DNA of 64,000 bases from Ephydatia muelleri. Its lineage: Eukaryota > Porifera > Demospongiae > Spongillida > Spongillidae. Below the pieces are notes generated by a model. The model made no database searches and was not told the DNA's origin. It saw only the letters and a program-made list of their open reading frames with translations. Where the stretch lies: the NCBI GenBank assembly GCA_013339895.1, contig JABACO010000004.1:7537735-7601734 (forward strand), written 5' to 3'. The translations under genes and the position numbers were made by a program. Shown piece by piece: positions 27,291 through 38,139 of this stretch (positions within the stretch are counted from its first letter, which is position 1; the number at the start of each line of letters is the position of its first letter).

Positions 27291-27460
27291 TTGACTGTTT
27301 GACTGTTAGTCATCGTCAAAGGCTGGTGGTGATACACAGGAGTGACTTGATGATGATGATGATGCAGTACTGTGTCCTGCTTCAAGTCAGGGAAAATGCC
27401 ACTTAATATGGCCGTTTGAACAATCAATTTGCTTAATTCAAGCTCATCACAAATGGCAGT
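27122..27460. repeat. Direct repeat, ~48 bp, two copies 290 bp apart
   Basis: GTTTGAACAATCAATTTGCT and the following ~28 bases (through ACAAATGGCAG) occur at about 27122-27168 and again at 27413-27460 with one or two changes. This indicates a local duplication next to transposase copy F. Confidence 0.75.
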
Positions 27461-28381
27461 TACCTCGCTTGGTTGTGGTTTGCTGCTTGCAAGGTAGTTT
27501 TAATAAAGCATTCTTCTACTCTCTTTGCTCGCCCATCAAAAATTGCACTGATTGATTCTTGCAGCTTTGGGGAGGCTGCAGCCAGGACTGAATTGCTGGT
27601 TGGGTGTTTCTATATAACTATAGTCGTGGATGATCCCTCAGATTTAATTGAATGTGTCAGTTTACATTGATCAGCTACCAAACTAACTATCATTATTCCA
27701 TGTATTTATCCCGTGAGAAATTCCAACCCCCGAATTTTTATTATAACTGATGAATGTTGATGAAGAGCACATGGGTATTTACTTGCTGATGGGACTATCA
27801 AACAACTTCATTGCTACACTGAACACATAAAGGACCTTAATGCAGCTCAGCAACAAATATACGCCTCCCTCCTCTTCCATATCACCAGGTGTCCCATCAT
27901 GGCTGTGCAGGCAGCTGAAGAGTGTGATGATGTGGGATACAATGATGCAGAGCTGCTGGTATGAGGAGGAGGAGCTTGGGGAAAGGGTTTCAGAGTGTAC
28001 TAATTTCCTCCTATACAGAAAAACTTGAAATAGACTTCACAAAAAAGCTGAAGAAAGTCAAGGTGTATGGTGTGACCATAAAGTCCTGGCCATACAGAAC
28101 ACAATAGTGTGGGTAGGAGAGCCAGGCCATATTGAGGGGAAGAGGAAGTATTACTCACGGCTGTAGTTGTCAATGGTAATGAATGTAAGTGTCTTGGAGT
28201 CTACTTACTTTCCCTCCTCCCCTGTTTTTCGTAGTCATCTGACTCGCCCACCTGTATGCACACATTTGGGCTTCTACCTCAATAACATTGCCAGCGTAAT
28301 ATTTGACTAGGGCATGCGCATGTGTGACATCCTGACTATCACAACCAGCACACACTATGTATATGTCCTCTCAGCATTTGT
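27461..28381. other. Unassigned sequence
   Basis: Short frames only; no family recognised. Confidence 0.35.
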
Positions 28382-28771
28382 TCAGAGGTCTGTGCCCTTT
28401 CCAGTCGGACCTACCTGGTGTCCTCTTGCTGATTTTCGGAGCTGCCCATAAGTGCCCTTCTCAAGGGATCGAGCTTTGGTCTGGAGCTTGTTCAGAGTAG
28501 GCTCACTTATTGTTTGAAGTGTTTCTTTTTGTACCTCTCTGATGGTTTCAGTTCTGTCTTTGATAATTTTTTCATGGTGGGCCATTGCTACTTTCATGTA
28601 TCCCAGTGTGTTTAGTTTTGTCTGTTCCTTCCAGAGTTTGGTGGTTGTTTCATCAGCAGACACTAGCATCACCCGAGGTTCAACACTTAGCCTTCTAGGA
28701 AGGTTGCCAGTTGCCTCAGCCCTTTGGAGGTATTCAAGGTGGTGGGAGGCATGGGCTATGTTTAGCATCAT
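28382..28771 (-). CDS. Unidentified 129-aa ORF
   Basis: An open frame on the minus strand, rich in Glu, Lys, Thr and Leu, probably largely helical (for example KIIKDRTETIREVQKETLQ). No signal peptide or membrane segment. I do not recognise the family. It could be a remnant of a retroelement first ORF or a chance open frame. It lies alone between transposon remains, just upstream of the Gypsy insertion site. Confidence 0.3.
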   Translation of the reverse strand: MMLNIAHASHHLEYLQRAEATGNLPRRLSVEPRVMLVSADETTTKLWKEQTKLNTLGYMKVAMAHHEKIIKDRTETIREVQKETLQTISEPTLNKLQTKARSLEKGTYGQLRKSARGHQVGPTGKGTDL

Positions 28772-29281
28772 TTTCTGATGTTTGATTGGACCCTGGTATG
28801 ATATGTGAGACCAGCAGCTATGAAGGCTACTTGCAATGCTACTCCAATAACAGTAGAAGCAAGATCAGCATGCTTTGGAGAACTTCAAAACATGAGCTGG
28901 AAATTCAGCTGGTTCATTCCACAAACAAATTGTACCACCTTAGTTTCAAATCTGCATGCCTTTTCTCACAGTTGTACTCCTCAATGAAGTAGACAATTAC
29001 TCAAATTTGCATACCCCATTGTATTTGGTTAGTCCAATACACGTTTATGAATAATTAATTATTTTCTTGACTTCGTTTGGTTTGAGTGACTACTATTTGC
29101 AACTAAAAAAGGGCATGCTTGTTATTTTGACACAAATTGAAAGGTTGTATGTGGGACATACCATTCAATGTACAAACGTGTTATGCATGTAATGAGGGGT
29201 GTGGTTATGCATTAATTAATCACAATGTCAGTGTGTAGCTAAAAACCCTAAGAAAAGTATGCAACCAAATTTTTTTTCATG
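28772..29281. other. AT-rich flank of Gypsy element 1
   Basis: No gene recognised; ends in the CATA target duplication at 29282-29285. Confidence 0.4.
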
Positions 29282-29285
29282 CATA

Positions 29286-29412
29286 TGTAGCAGCCAATGA
29301 TTTAATGATAGCGGAATCACTCTTGTACAAATTAGCACAGCATTATAAGCACAGTGATGGACTCACTGCGCATGCCACACACAAAGCGGCTATACATTGC
29401 GCATGCGCTACA
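29286..29412 (-). repeat. 3' LTR of Gypsy element 1
   Basis: 127 bp, TGTAGC...GCTACA. Differs from the 5' LTR by two substitutions and a few short indels, implying a fairly young insertion. Confidence 0.9.
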
Positions 29413-29415
29413 CTA

Positions 29416-29429
29416 CCCCCCCTCCTTCC
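29416..29429 (-). other. Polypurine tract of Gypsy element 1
   Basis: GGAAGGAGGGGGGG on the minus strand, three bases before the 3' LTR; primes plus-strand DNA synthesis in LTR elements. Confidence 0.8.
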
Positions 29430-29531
29430 AGATAGCTGTCAATCATATATATTGTTCCCACATCTGTCCGGTTTGCGTCTTGATCTGGACGACCTTCGAA
29501 GCAATTATAGCTGCTCCACCTGCTGCTGTTC

Positions 29532-32235
29532 TTACTGATCCCTCTGTGGATCTCCCTCTCCTTCTTCCTCATCCAGTGGTGCGGGTTGCTCTTGTTCAGC
29601 ATTGTCCTCTTGTGTAGAAACCTCTATCCAATTTTCCTCCTGATCATCCAGCCGGTGAGTCCCCTGTGGATCAGTCTGAACTGGTACAGGTTGTTGCTCT
29701 AACTCTTCTTGATCTGCCCTTCTTGCGCATGGTTTTAACCTGTCGAAGTGAACCACTGCTTTCTTGCGACTGGAGTCCTTGTGTTGTATCAAGTACAATA
29801 CATTACCCAACACCTTAATAATTTTGTACGGACCCTTCCAATAAGAGTGCAGTTTTGAAGATTTCCCCCGGGGAACTGCTGGACAATGTAACCACACCCA
29901 TTCACCCACCCCATATGCCCCGCCCACCTTTCTTTTGTCACACACAGCTTTCTGATGACATTGTCTAAAACCTAAGCGTTCTCTCACCATCCTATAGGCA
30001 GTATCCAAACGAGCTCTCAGGTCTTTACAATATTGGTTTACCTGCTGTAAAGGAACAGAAGGGGGCAACCCAAACATCACGTCAACAGGAAGGCCGGCCT
30101 CCCGTCCAAAGAGAAGATAATACGGTGTACATCCCGTCGACTCCTGCACACTTGTGCGATAGGCTAACATGACTGTAGGCAAGCAGAGGTCCCAGTTCCG
30201 CTCATCACTCCTTGAAGCAATGCTGAGAAGATTGAGCAAGGTTCGGTTAAATTGCTCGACCAAACCGTCTGACTGCAGATGATAGGGCTTGGTTCTCGTC
30301 TTGCATACCCCTAGCAGCTGACACACTTCCTTTAACTCTTTTGCAGGCAAAGCCAATTATTACGGTACATATGTTGTGCAAAAAATAAGTGTTGCGCATT
30401 GCAGGAAAACGTAGTTAGCAAACAACTTACACTGTATGACCAAGAAACAACTGATCAATATGTTGTCTGCAAAGTGTTAACTGTTTAGATAAACAGAGTG
30501 GCTTTAGTATAGCACCTGCGGCGCAATATTGCTCTGTTGCCAGTGAAAGAGTTAATACAACTGACTCAAAATTTCTGCCTTGATCTGTGTGCAGGGCATC
30601 AGGCGCTCCAAACCTGCGAGCTACAAACAAATTAGCAACCGTACTAGCTTCCATATTAGGCATTGGGAAAGCCTCCACCCATTTTGTGAAATAGTCACCC
30701 ATTACAAGAACATATTTGTGACCTCTCTCTGTTACTGGAAGGGTCCTAGAATATCCATGGCCACCCGCTGGAACGGTCTGCCCGATAAAACAGTCTGCAT
30801 TGGGGCGCGATTTGGTCGTGCAGGCGACTTTCTTTCTGCACACTGCTCACAGGCTTGACATCAATCTTCAATATCACGTCGCTGACTTGGCCAGTAGAAC
30901 CTGGAATGCACTTTTTCCAAGGTTTTACCTATCCCAAAATGGCCACCGCTGGGAGAGTTATGAAGCTGCTGCAAGATGGTGGACACCCAAATCCGAGGAA
31001 CTACAAACTGTAGGTGTTTGTTGCGTCCTTTCCCTGGAACATCTTTCCATTGTCTAAAAAGGACTTCGTCCCTTACCACCAGATGTTTGTGCTGTGCCCA
31101 CAGCGTCTGCAGAGTATAGCTACCCTCACTTGGACACAAATAGCTGGAGTGGGCGTCGTACCCTTCACCCAGGAAATTACCCGCTGAATGTCTGAGTCGG
31201 AACTTTCTAGGATCCCCCCTGTGGTAAGAAAGAAAGTTCAGCACTTAACTTTACATCAAATTGAGATAACAATGTTGCCCCGCAGAACCCTACACAGCTG
31301 TCAGCATCACATGCATTGTGGAACATACACGGCGCACCACCACTTTGCATACCGCACTGCTTACATTGAAGTCTTGATAATGCATCAGCATTGCCATGTT
31401 GTAAACCTGATCGGTGAACGACATCAAAATCAAATTCAGCCAGGATCTCAAGCCATCGTGCTACCTGACCCTGGGGGTCTTTAAAGTTACGTAACCAACG
31501 CAGGGCATTGTGATCTGTATGGACACAAACTTACGCCCCCACAGGTATGCCCTAAACTGGCGTACTGACCATACCAGAGCTAACATTTCACGTCTTGTTG
31601 CACAATATTGACGCTCCGTCTTGGTAAGCACTGTGCTGGCATATGCTATCACCCTTCCAATTGTGGTGATGTGACAGTACTGCCCCAATGCCTTCCTGGC
31701 TAGCGTCAGCATCCACCACAAAGGTCATGTCAAACTGAGGGAAAGACAAGATAGGGGGTGAAACTAACTTAGCCTTCAGAGTACGAAATGCCTCGTCACA
31801 CAGCATAGTCCAAAGCCACGGTTTCGTTTTCTCCGTTAATGCATGAAGTAGTACAGCGATGTCTGCAAAGTGGGTGAATGAATTTGCGATAGTAGGAGGC
31901 AAACCCTAAAAACTGCCGCAGACTCTCATGATCAGTGGGGGTAGGCCAATTATTAACACATTTGATCTTTTCAGGATCTGCTGCAATACCATCTTCTGAA
32001 ACAACATATCCTAGGTAGCGCGTACCGCACACTCTTGCACAGCAAATGACACTTGCTAGGTTTTATCCTCAGCCCTGCCTCCTTTAGCCTGTGAAGCACC
32101 TCCGTGAGCCGCTGCAAGTGTTCTTCGACTGTTTGACTGAATATGATGATATCGTCAAGATACACCAAACAAGTTACCCAACTAAGACCTGCCAATATCA
32201 TACTCATTAAACGCTGGAAGGTGCTTGGTGCATTT
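29532..32235 (-). pseudogene. Gypsy 1 pol remnant: RT C-terminus, RNase H, integrase
   Basis: Reading down the minus strand: NAPSTFQRLMSMILAGL and the catalytic YLDDIIIFSQ of reverse transcriptase (32235-31970); the connection segment with FLGFASYYRKFIHPL; RNase H with FVVDADASQEGIGAVLS and a later YASTVLTKTERQY; the integrase zinc finger (GGHFGIGKTLEKVHSRFYWP, about 30990-30880); the core with MDILGPLPVTERGHKYVLVM and DALHTDQGRNFES near 30560; and after a 224-bp MITE, TKPYHLQSDGLVEQFNRTLL and the GPY-type tail WKGPYKIIKVLGNVLYLIQH. Several frameshifts and the truncated RT make it inactive. RT before integrase is the usual Gypsy order, unlike Gypsy element 2. Confidence 0.88.
30332..30555. 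mobile_element. 224-bp TTAA-flanked MITE, copy 2, inside Gypsy integrase
   Basis: Very similar over its whole length to the MITE at 10735-10960, same orientation, with TTAA at both ends. It splits the integrase gene between the GRNFES motif and the next block. Taking it out together with one TTAA leaves the integrase frame open across the join, which confirms the target duplication. Confidence 0.9.
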
Positions 32236-33100
32236 GGGTCATTCTATACTATGTCAACACACTTATGTCACAGTTGTAAAATCTTTTTTCAGTCTCTTAC
32301 CCTGTATAATAATGTATTATATGAACTTTTTAATTTCAATGGTTTATAAGTTATGGGGTGTGAAAAAGTTGACCACAAATGTTAAGTATGTGGATTATCA
32401 TTGCGTACGTTGAAGCAGTAGCGACCACACTTCTACCTTCCATAACTGACATCAATGGCTACCATTCCATGTAATACGCGTACTTCCGCAAACCAAACAA
32501 AACGGAAAATATCTTTTTCAAGCGTAATTTTTGCTACCATTTAAAAAGTGTCACTTTTTTTAGGTTTTTTATTTCACCAAATCTGAAGGCCATCTGTGGG
32601 CTTGTTGTGTTTTCAATAGGAAAGATGGAACGTAAAAGCGTCTATCTACTACATCGCATTGAAGCGCTTGTGTTTTTGTCTTGAAGAAATCCTACAAAAG
32701 TGCTAATTGTTACCTATGAAAACATACCAATGGCCATAAGTAATGAATATAATTAGATGTGGGTAATCTTTTCCAGACAATGTACAATGGCAAGCTTGCA
32801 TTAACCGCTTGCCTGCACTCATTCGTTCTATGACAAATGTCATCTAAATACGTTACCTACTGCTGTGATCCACTATACAATGTCATAAGAGAAGAAGAAC
32901 ATCTGGTGGTTCCTACAATTTAAGGTGTGTTCCAATTACACTAAGAAGTTTCCATCATTGCAATTGACAGCAAAGCATAAGATTTGCCCTCCCTGGCGTA
33001 TATAGCTTTACAAGCTTCCAAGTGAAAATGTTCCAGTGGCTGAACACTGTAGGGATGCTGGCACATCATCTGGTGCTGTGGCAAGTGATGTAACTGACGT
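32234..33100. repeat. Left long terminal inverted repeat of the C/D transposon
   Basis: Matches the right arm (46085-47124) in inverted orientation. Its inner part, about 32840-33100, is a decayed plus-strand copy of the transposase N-terminus (YVTYCCDPL). Confidence 0.85.
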
Positions 33101-33253
33101 TGCCTGAAGAGATTAATTAAATACCTTAAGATTATAGAACTCTATGCCATGATAACGCTTGATTTAAATATGCAGTTTCAATTACAACAAGTGACACAAA
33201 GTATCTTCAAATAAAAGTACTGATAAAACACTAAGTTTTAACTATGTACTTCT

Positions 33254-34500
33254 TTAAGCTGTGTGGGAAATGTGTTTCATTACTCGTTTCTTATAAACTT
33301 GAGTACTGTTGGAATAGTGCTTCACTTCAACCATTGTTGTATTGATTGGCTTAAAGCAGTGAAATGACTGTGTTCCACGTATGGTAGCAGATTGATCAAA
33401 TCTTGCATACAATAGTTTTGCCTCATCATCATATTCCTGGCTGGTCACATAGCAGAAACTCATCCCTGGTATTTCACTGGTAGCAAACTCATAAAGTTGC
33501 ATTGCATTCAATATTTGATTTCCATCAGGTCGCTGCAAACTGGCTTTAGCAGCAAGCCGTTACACAGTACCAGAAATACCATCTGCAGCTGTTTTGCCAT
33601 GTGGCCACTCTGCATGTACATCCAAATCTTTGAAATGGTGGCATAGGTTAATAAAAAAAAAATTATTTTTATATTGGGCAGCGCACCCATCAGAAACATA
33701 AAATATCTTGTTTGGTCTTGTTTTAAAAGTGTCTGTTAAATATTGGACTAGCTTCTTCTGGAACAAGTGAACAGCAATTGTGTCATGTTCTGTACTTTCA
33801 CTTATTATAACATAACATTTGTGTAGAAGATGTCCATTTTTATCTTGATAATAGCAAAGAAAAGGGTGAATGGTTACATGTGTAGAGTGCCAATGGTATG
33901 ATTGTATTGCATCTTGCACAATGCAGGTATAATTTTCAGAAAAATCGGCAATAACTAAATATTCATCAGATTTAAGATTTTCCTTTAGTTCATTAACAAA
34001 GTTGCTCTGTTGTTTAGCAATATAATCATGGTATTTCAACTTTTTTAGCATAGCAATACATTCCTCCAAAAACTCCTCATCTGTTTGTACTATTGTTATA
34101 AGGCTGGATCGATCAGTCTGAGTCCATTGTTGATACTGAACACTGTCCACCCTATTCACATCCATTATTTCTTGCAGCTGTTCATGCAGTTTATCTGTGC
34201 CAGGACATTGAGTACATTTGCCCATGTAGCAATCACTACTTGGAGGATTGCACATAATTGCTGCTAAACAGTGCCTGTAGTGTGTAATCGTTTTCTGGCT
34301 AAGGGTAGGTAGTTTACTTCCTAAAAACATCAGTTTTGTGTTTTGGTGTAGGGTGCAAACACACACTGAATGTGTACCACTGGACCCTGCCAATACACAT
34401 TCTTTGGGTCTCAATGATGCAAATGTGGAGAAACCTACCTTGTCACTGGGGTGAAGGCTTTTCAAGTGTTCATATACTATTGTCAGTGGGGAGGTATTTA
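33254..34500 (-). pseudogene. Transposase copy C: C-terminal part of the C/D gene
   Basis: The minus strand shows TIVYEHLKSLHPSDKVGFST, then LRPKECVLAGSSGTHSVCVC, a cysteine cluster (CYMGKCTQCPG), IADFSENYTCIVQDAIQSYH, IFYVSDGCAAQYKNNFFFIN, AEWPHGKTAADGISG, and RGTQSFHCFKPINTTMVEVK. The SHGKxxxDG block is shortened: AEW is followed at once by PHGK. There is a frameshift near 33560 and the C-terminal ~120 residues seen in copy B are absent. It resumes exactly where copy D (45426-46333) stops, so C and D are halves of one gene. Confidence 0.8.
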
Positions 34501-34508
34501 TATTTGAA

Positions 34509-34880
34509 GTGGAATTTATACGCTCTATGAACGATGGGAAGATGCAGAAACTTCTGCTTGGTAGAGGAGGAGCATTCTGTATATTGTGTCCACACACTCA
34601 AGAAGAGGTCATTTCATTGCAACAAATCAAAGATGGTTTTGAAATGGGGGAAGTTGAGATTGATGAGCTTAACTTATTGTATGACGATTTAGTATATGAA
34701 GATGGAAATGTTGTAAAAAGAAGAGGAGATTACGGTGAAAGATTGGGATTAACCCAATGTCCAATAATTCAGCCATGTACATTGAAGTGGGAATGCTTCT
34801 CATCTCACCCATCCTTCAGCTGCCTCACGTGCCAGCAGCCACGTGGTAGGGTCCCCAGCCCTCTCATGTATCAGCAGTGA
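34509..34880 (+). pseudogene. Unidentified coding fragment with GRGGAFCILC motif
   Basis: Plus-strand open frame starting at the breakpoint of transposase C. It contains DGKMQKLLLGRGGAFCILCP, then a region with GDYGERLGLTQCPI. I recall similar uncharacterised repetitive proteins in Hydra and other invertebrates, possibly another transposase type, but I cannot name the family. It is cut off on both sides. Confidence 0.35.
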
Positions 34881-35085
34881 CAAGCTGGTGTGTCCTGGCA
34901 CACCAATCACTTGCATCTGTCGTGTTGGAGGCAATAGCTCCGTCACCCGATGGAGCCTCTCATTGGACGCACCACTGTGTCCCGGAAATTTGATTCAACT
35001 TCCCCAGACTACTCCATGTGCTGGAGAGGGTGATAGAATTGTAAAAAAATTCTCTCGCCACGTCTCGCGGCGAAGTCAACTATGA

Positions 35086-36600
35086 ACTGCATGAACTGGT
35101 TACTGAGTGCGTTGTTTTACTGCATTTACATTTATAATTATTAAAACGCTACATTATATTACTATGTTAAAAATTATTAAACTCATTCCGCTGGCCACAT
35201 CAGTTGTCTGTTTGAAGCGTAAATTCAGTGTTGTGCAGTGCTGTAGTCAGAAATCAGAATTTATCTCTATATCTCGTTACTGCGGATCGCCAGGTAGGTA
35301 CTATACATACGCTGACTCACAGTTGCAGCAGAGATAATACATTAGATATCTGGTTGCACCGTTGCAGAGATCGAGAGCAACTGACACAGCAATTCAGGGC
35401 TTTTATTCCGGGCCCGTGACAGCACGCAATATCACCCGGAAGAGCGTGCTTCCGAATTTTGCGCGCCATGTGCTCTCGAAATAGTGAGTGGACCGATTTC
35501 ATACGAATGATTTCTCGGTCCCGGAGGATCATTTGTATGCGCACGGGGTAATTCGAGAGCAACGTCGCGCGCGTACGTGCAATTTTATACGTGACCGAGG
35601 AACCTACCGTGTACGCGCAATATAGAACTATCGTATGACGTAAGGAAAGTTAAATATACTAGTTGATACAATCATTATTTCTCAGGTTATTGATCACATA
35701 GTCAAAAAATTTAATGTTTCAAGTTTACAAATATGAAACATAGAAAGTTGATAAGTAAACAAACCTGTTCGTAGAAAAGAAAGCATAACTGAAACAACAC
35801 TTTTACCAAAAAATGGCCTTACCTCCCAGCAGTTGATGGTGATGTTGTAACATCTGACTTCCACAACACAGGTCGATCTTTCTTTAGAATAGTTCACTGC
35901 TGTCAACCCGAATGCACGTAGAATACACCGCCATTTGAGCGAAAGGAAAAGGGTAACACTATAACGAGGTGCTGTTACATCACGTACGTTTTAGCGCTCT
36001 TGTTCAGCCAGGATGTTTCAGGTAGATCAAGAAATCCAACATTTCTGCCATAATGCAGTAGAGAACACCATTATTCTGTTCCCGACGTTACGCCTTGGAA
36101 GCAAACAAAGTGCCACACAAAAACACGTAATTGACAGCTTACCTCGCTGTGTAGCGTAGCCGGCCGTTCTTTTTAACCAACAACCTGCCTGAATTGCTTC
36201 GCAGAACGTTATCCCAATACACAATTTCCTGACAAGCAAAGCTTTCAATTCAAAACGAGCGTAGGCTAAAGGTAACTCACCTGGCTTTCGTTTGACGATT
36301 TTGGAATAAAATGGCACCTCTCTGACTTACAGTGGAAGATGTAGTGTTCCACAGCGGTCATACATCCTATCAAAAAAAACATTCTGTGGAGCCATATATA
36401 CCGACGCGAGACGAAAATAATCATCACGTGATTCACGTGGCTGCTATAAAATGCATACGCATGCGTCGTCATGATGTTTTACTAATGACATGGCGAGTGC
36501 AGACCTCGCCTGCTGAGAGCGTGAGGCATTCTGAAAGACATTTCCATAATGGGAGGTTGGAGTTGGAATCCTGAGCCTTTGGATAAATGATAAGACAAGC
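35086..36600. other. Unassigned sequence inside the nested block
   Basis: No supported gene. 35400-35600 is GC-rich with several CG-containing words; 36020-36320 holds a short minus-strand frame without recognisable similarity. Confidence 0.35.
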
Positions 36601-36734
36601 GGCCGTTCATAAATTACGTCACCTATATGGACCCCTCTTATACTGATGTATGCTTCATGTATACATCGTCACACTGGCTGCTACCACCCTGCATGCTGGG
36701 GACCCTTCGAAGTGACGTAATTTATGGATGGCAC
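36601..36734. mobile_element. Small MITE with CATAAATTACGTCAC ends
   Basis: CATAAATTACGTCAC at 36608-36622 is repeated in inverse orientation at 36712-36726, flanked by GGCCGTT and GGTGCCATC-like ends. A motif ending CATAAATTACGTCA is widespread at the ends of invertebrate DNA transposons. About 134 bp, no coding capacity. Confidence 0.6.
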
Positions 36735-37150
36735 CAAAGACACCGAGCGAACGAGGTACATTCTAGCGATAGATTGTTTGCGTGCCCCGCCTCTTTGTAC
36801 GATGCATATAATAAGTAACATCACGCAGCAGAACATATAATATAGTCTCCAGGGCAAGCTGAAGCATAAACCATCGTCCAAGAAATGTATAAAAATGCGT
36901 TTCTTCATAAAAAATAACCAAGGCATTGACTGACCGCTTTGGTCGCCTCAGCTAATGCTCGTACCATTCTGAGTCGTTCTTACACCTTGTGCAGCAGGTG
37001 GATGAACTTTGTGTGTGATTGTGTGTGGTTATATACTTGTGTAGCACTGTACTCAGAACCAAGTCAACAATATGAAAAACTATTCATTAACATGACTCTG
37101 ATAGGTGAAAAGATTCTTGATGCATTTCCAGTGAGTGCTGCATGGGTCAT

Positions 37151-37730
37151 TAGAAGACCAGTGGGGTGATGTCTCATACCAATGTGAAGCTTACTGGACA
37201 AACCTTGTGTCACATACAATGAAATGTAGTGATACTTACGTCAGTATGTATATCGTTATTAGTGACAAACGACTCACCTGATAGCCACACCCTTCAGAAT
37301 CACGTGACCCTCAGAAGACCATTGGGGTGATGTCTCATACCAATGTGAAGCTTACTGGACAAACCTTGCGTCACATACAATGAAATGTAGTGATACTCAC
37401 GTCAGTATGTGTACCATTATTAGTGAAAAACGACTCACCTGAGATAGCCACACCCTTCAGAATCACGTGACCCTCAGAAGACCATTGAGGTGATGTCTCA
37501 AACCAATGTGAAGCTTACTGGACAAACCTTGCGTCACATATAATGAAATGTACCATAGATTATTTAGACATCTATGAATGTGCTGAGTGATACACATTTC
37601 CGTGTGTATACCATTATTAGATCTAGAGACAAATTACTCACCGAAGATAGCCACACCCTTCCGAATCACATCACCCTAAGAAGACCACTGTGGTGAGGCC
37701 TCAGACCAATGTGAGTACATACAACTAGCA
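37151..37730. repeat. Tandem repeat, ~162-bp unit, 3.5 copies
   Basis: AGAAGACCA starts units at 37152, 37313, 37476 and 37679 (spacings 161, 163 and 203; the third unit carries a ~40-bp insertion). Each unit includes GATGTCTCA, CTTACTGGACAAACCTT and a CACACCCTTC segment. Confidence 0.9.
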
Positions 37731-38139
37731 ATAGCCTTGTTCTGACCCCTGAGCGACAACGAGTGCACATTGTTTTCGGTTTCAGGCATTAGAAAACTAG
37801 CTTTTTTTGACCTCACATACCTTAATTAAAAATTCGTGGGACCTGTCCTCTACTGCAGCTGTAGCCTCGGCGTGTTGTAAACTTAAAAGAGGTATTCGAA
37901 TTCAAATTCAATCATACCGTGAGGAGAGGGTTAAATGGCCGTTTAATGATATTCCCGTACAGGATTGGGCGGTGAAATAATGGGACTACGTTAATCGTGA
38001 GTGCACGCTTTGTGATATGCACGGATGCATGACTGAATACGTAGTTTGTAATCACCCGCGTGCGGACGGCCGAATTGCTGTGTGATCGAGAGTGAGCCTT
38101 TTGGAAAGCCTCCTCAACTCAGAGAGTGAAACGTAGCGG

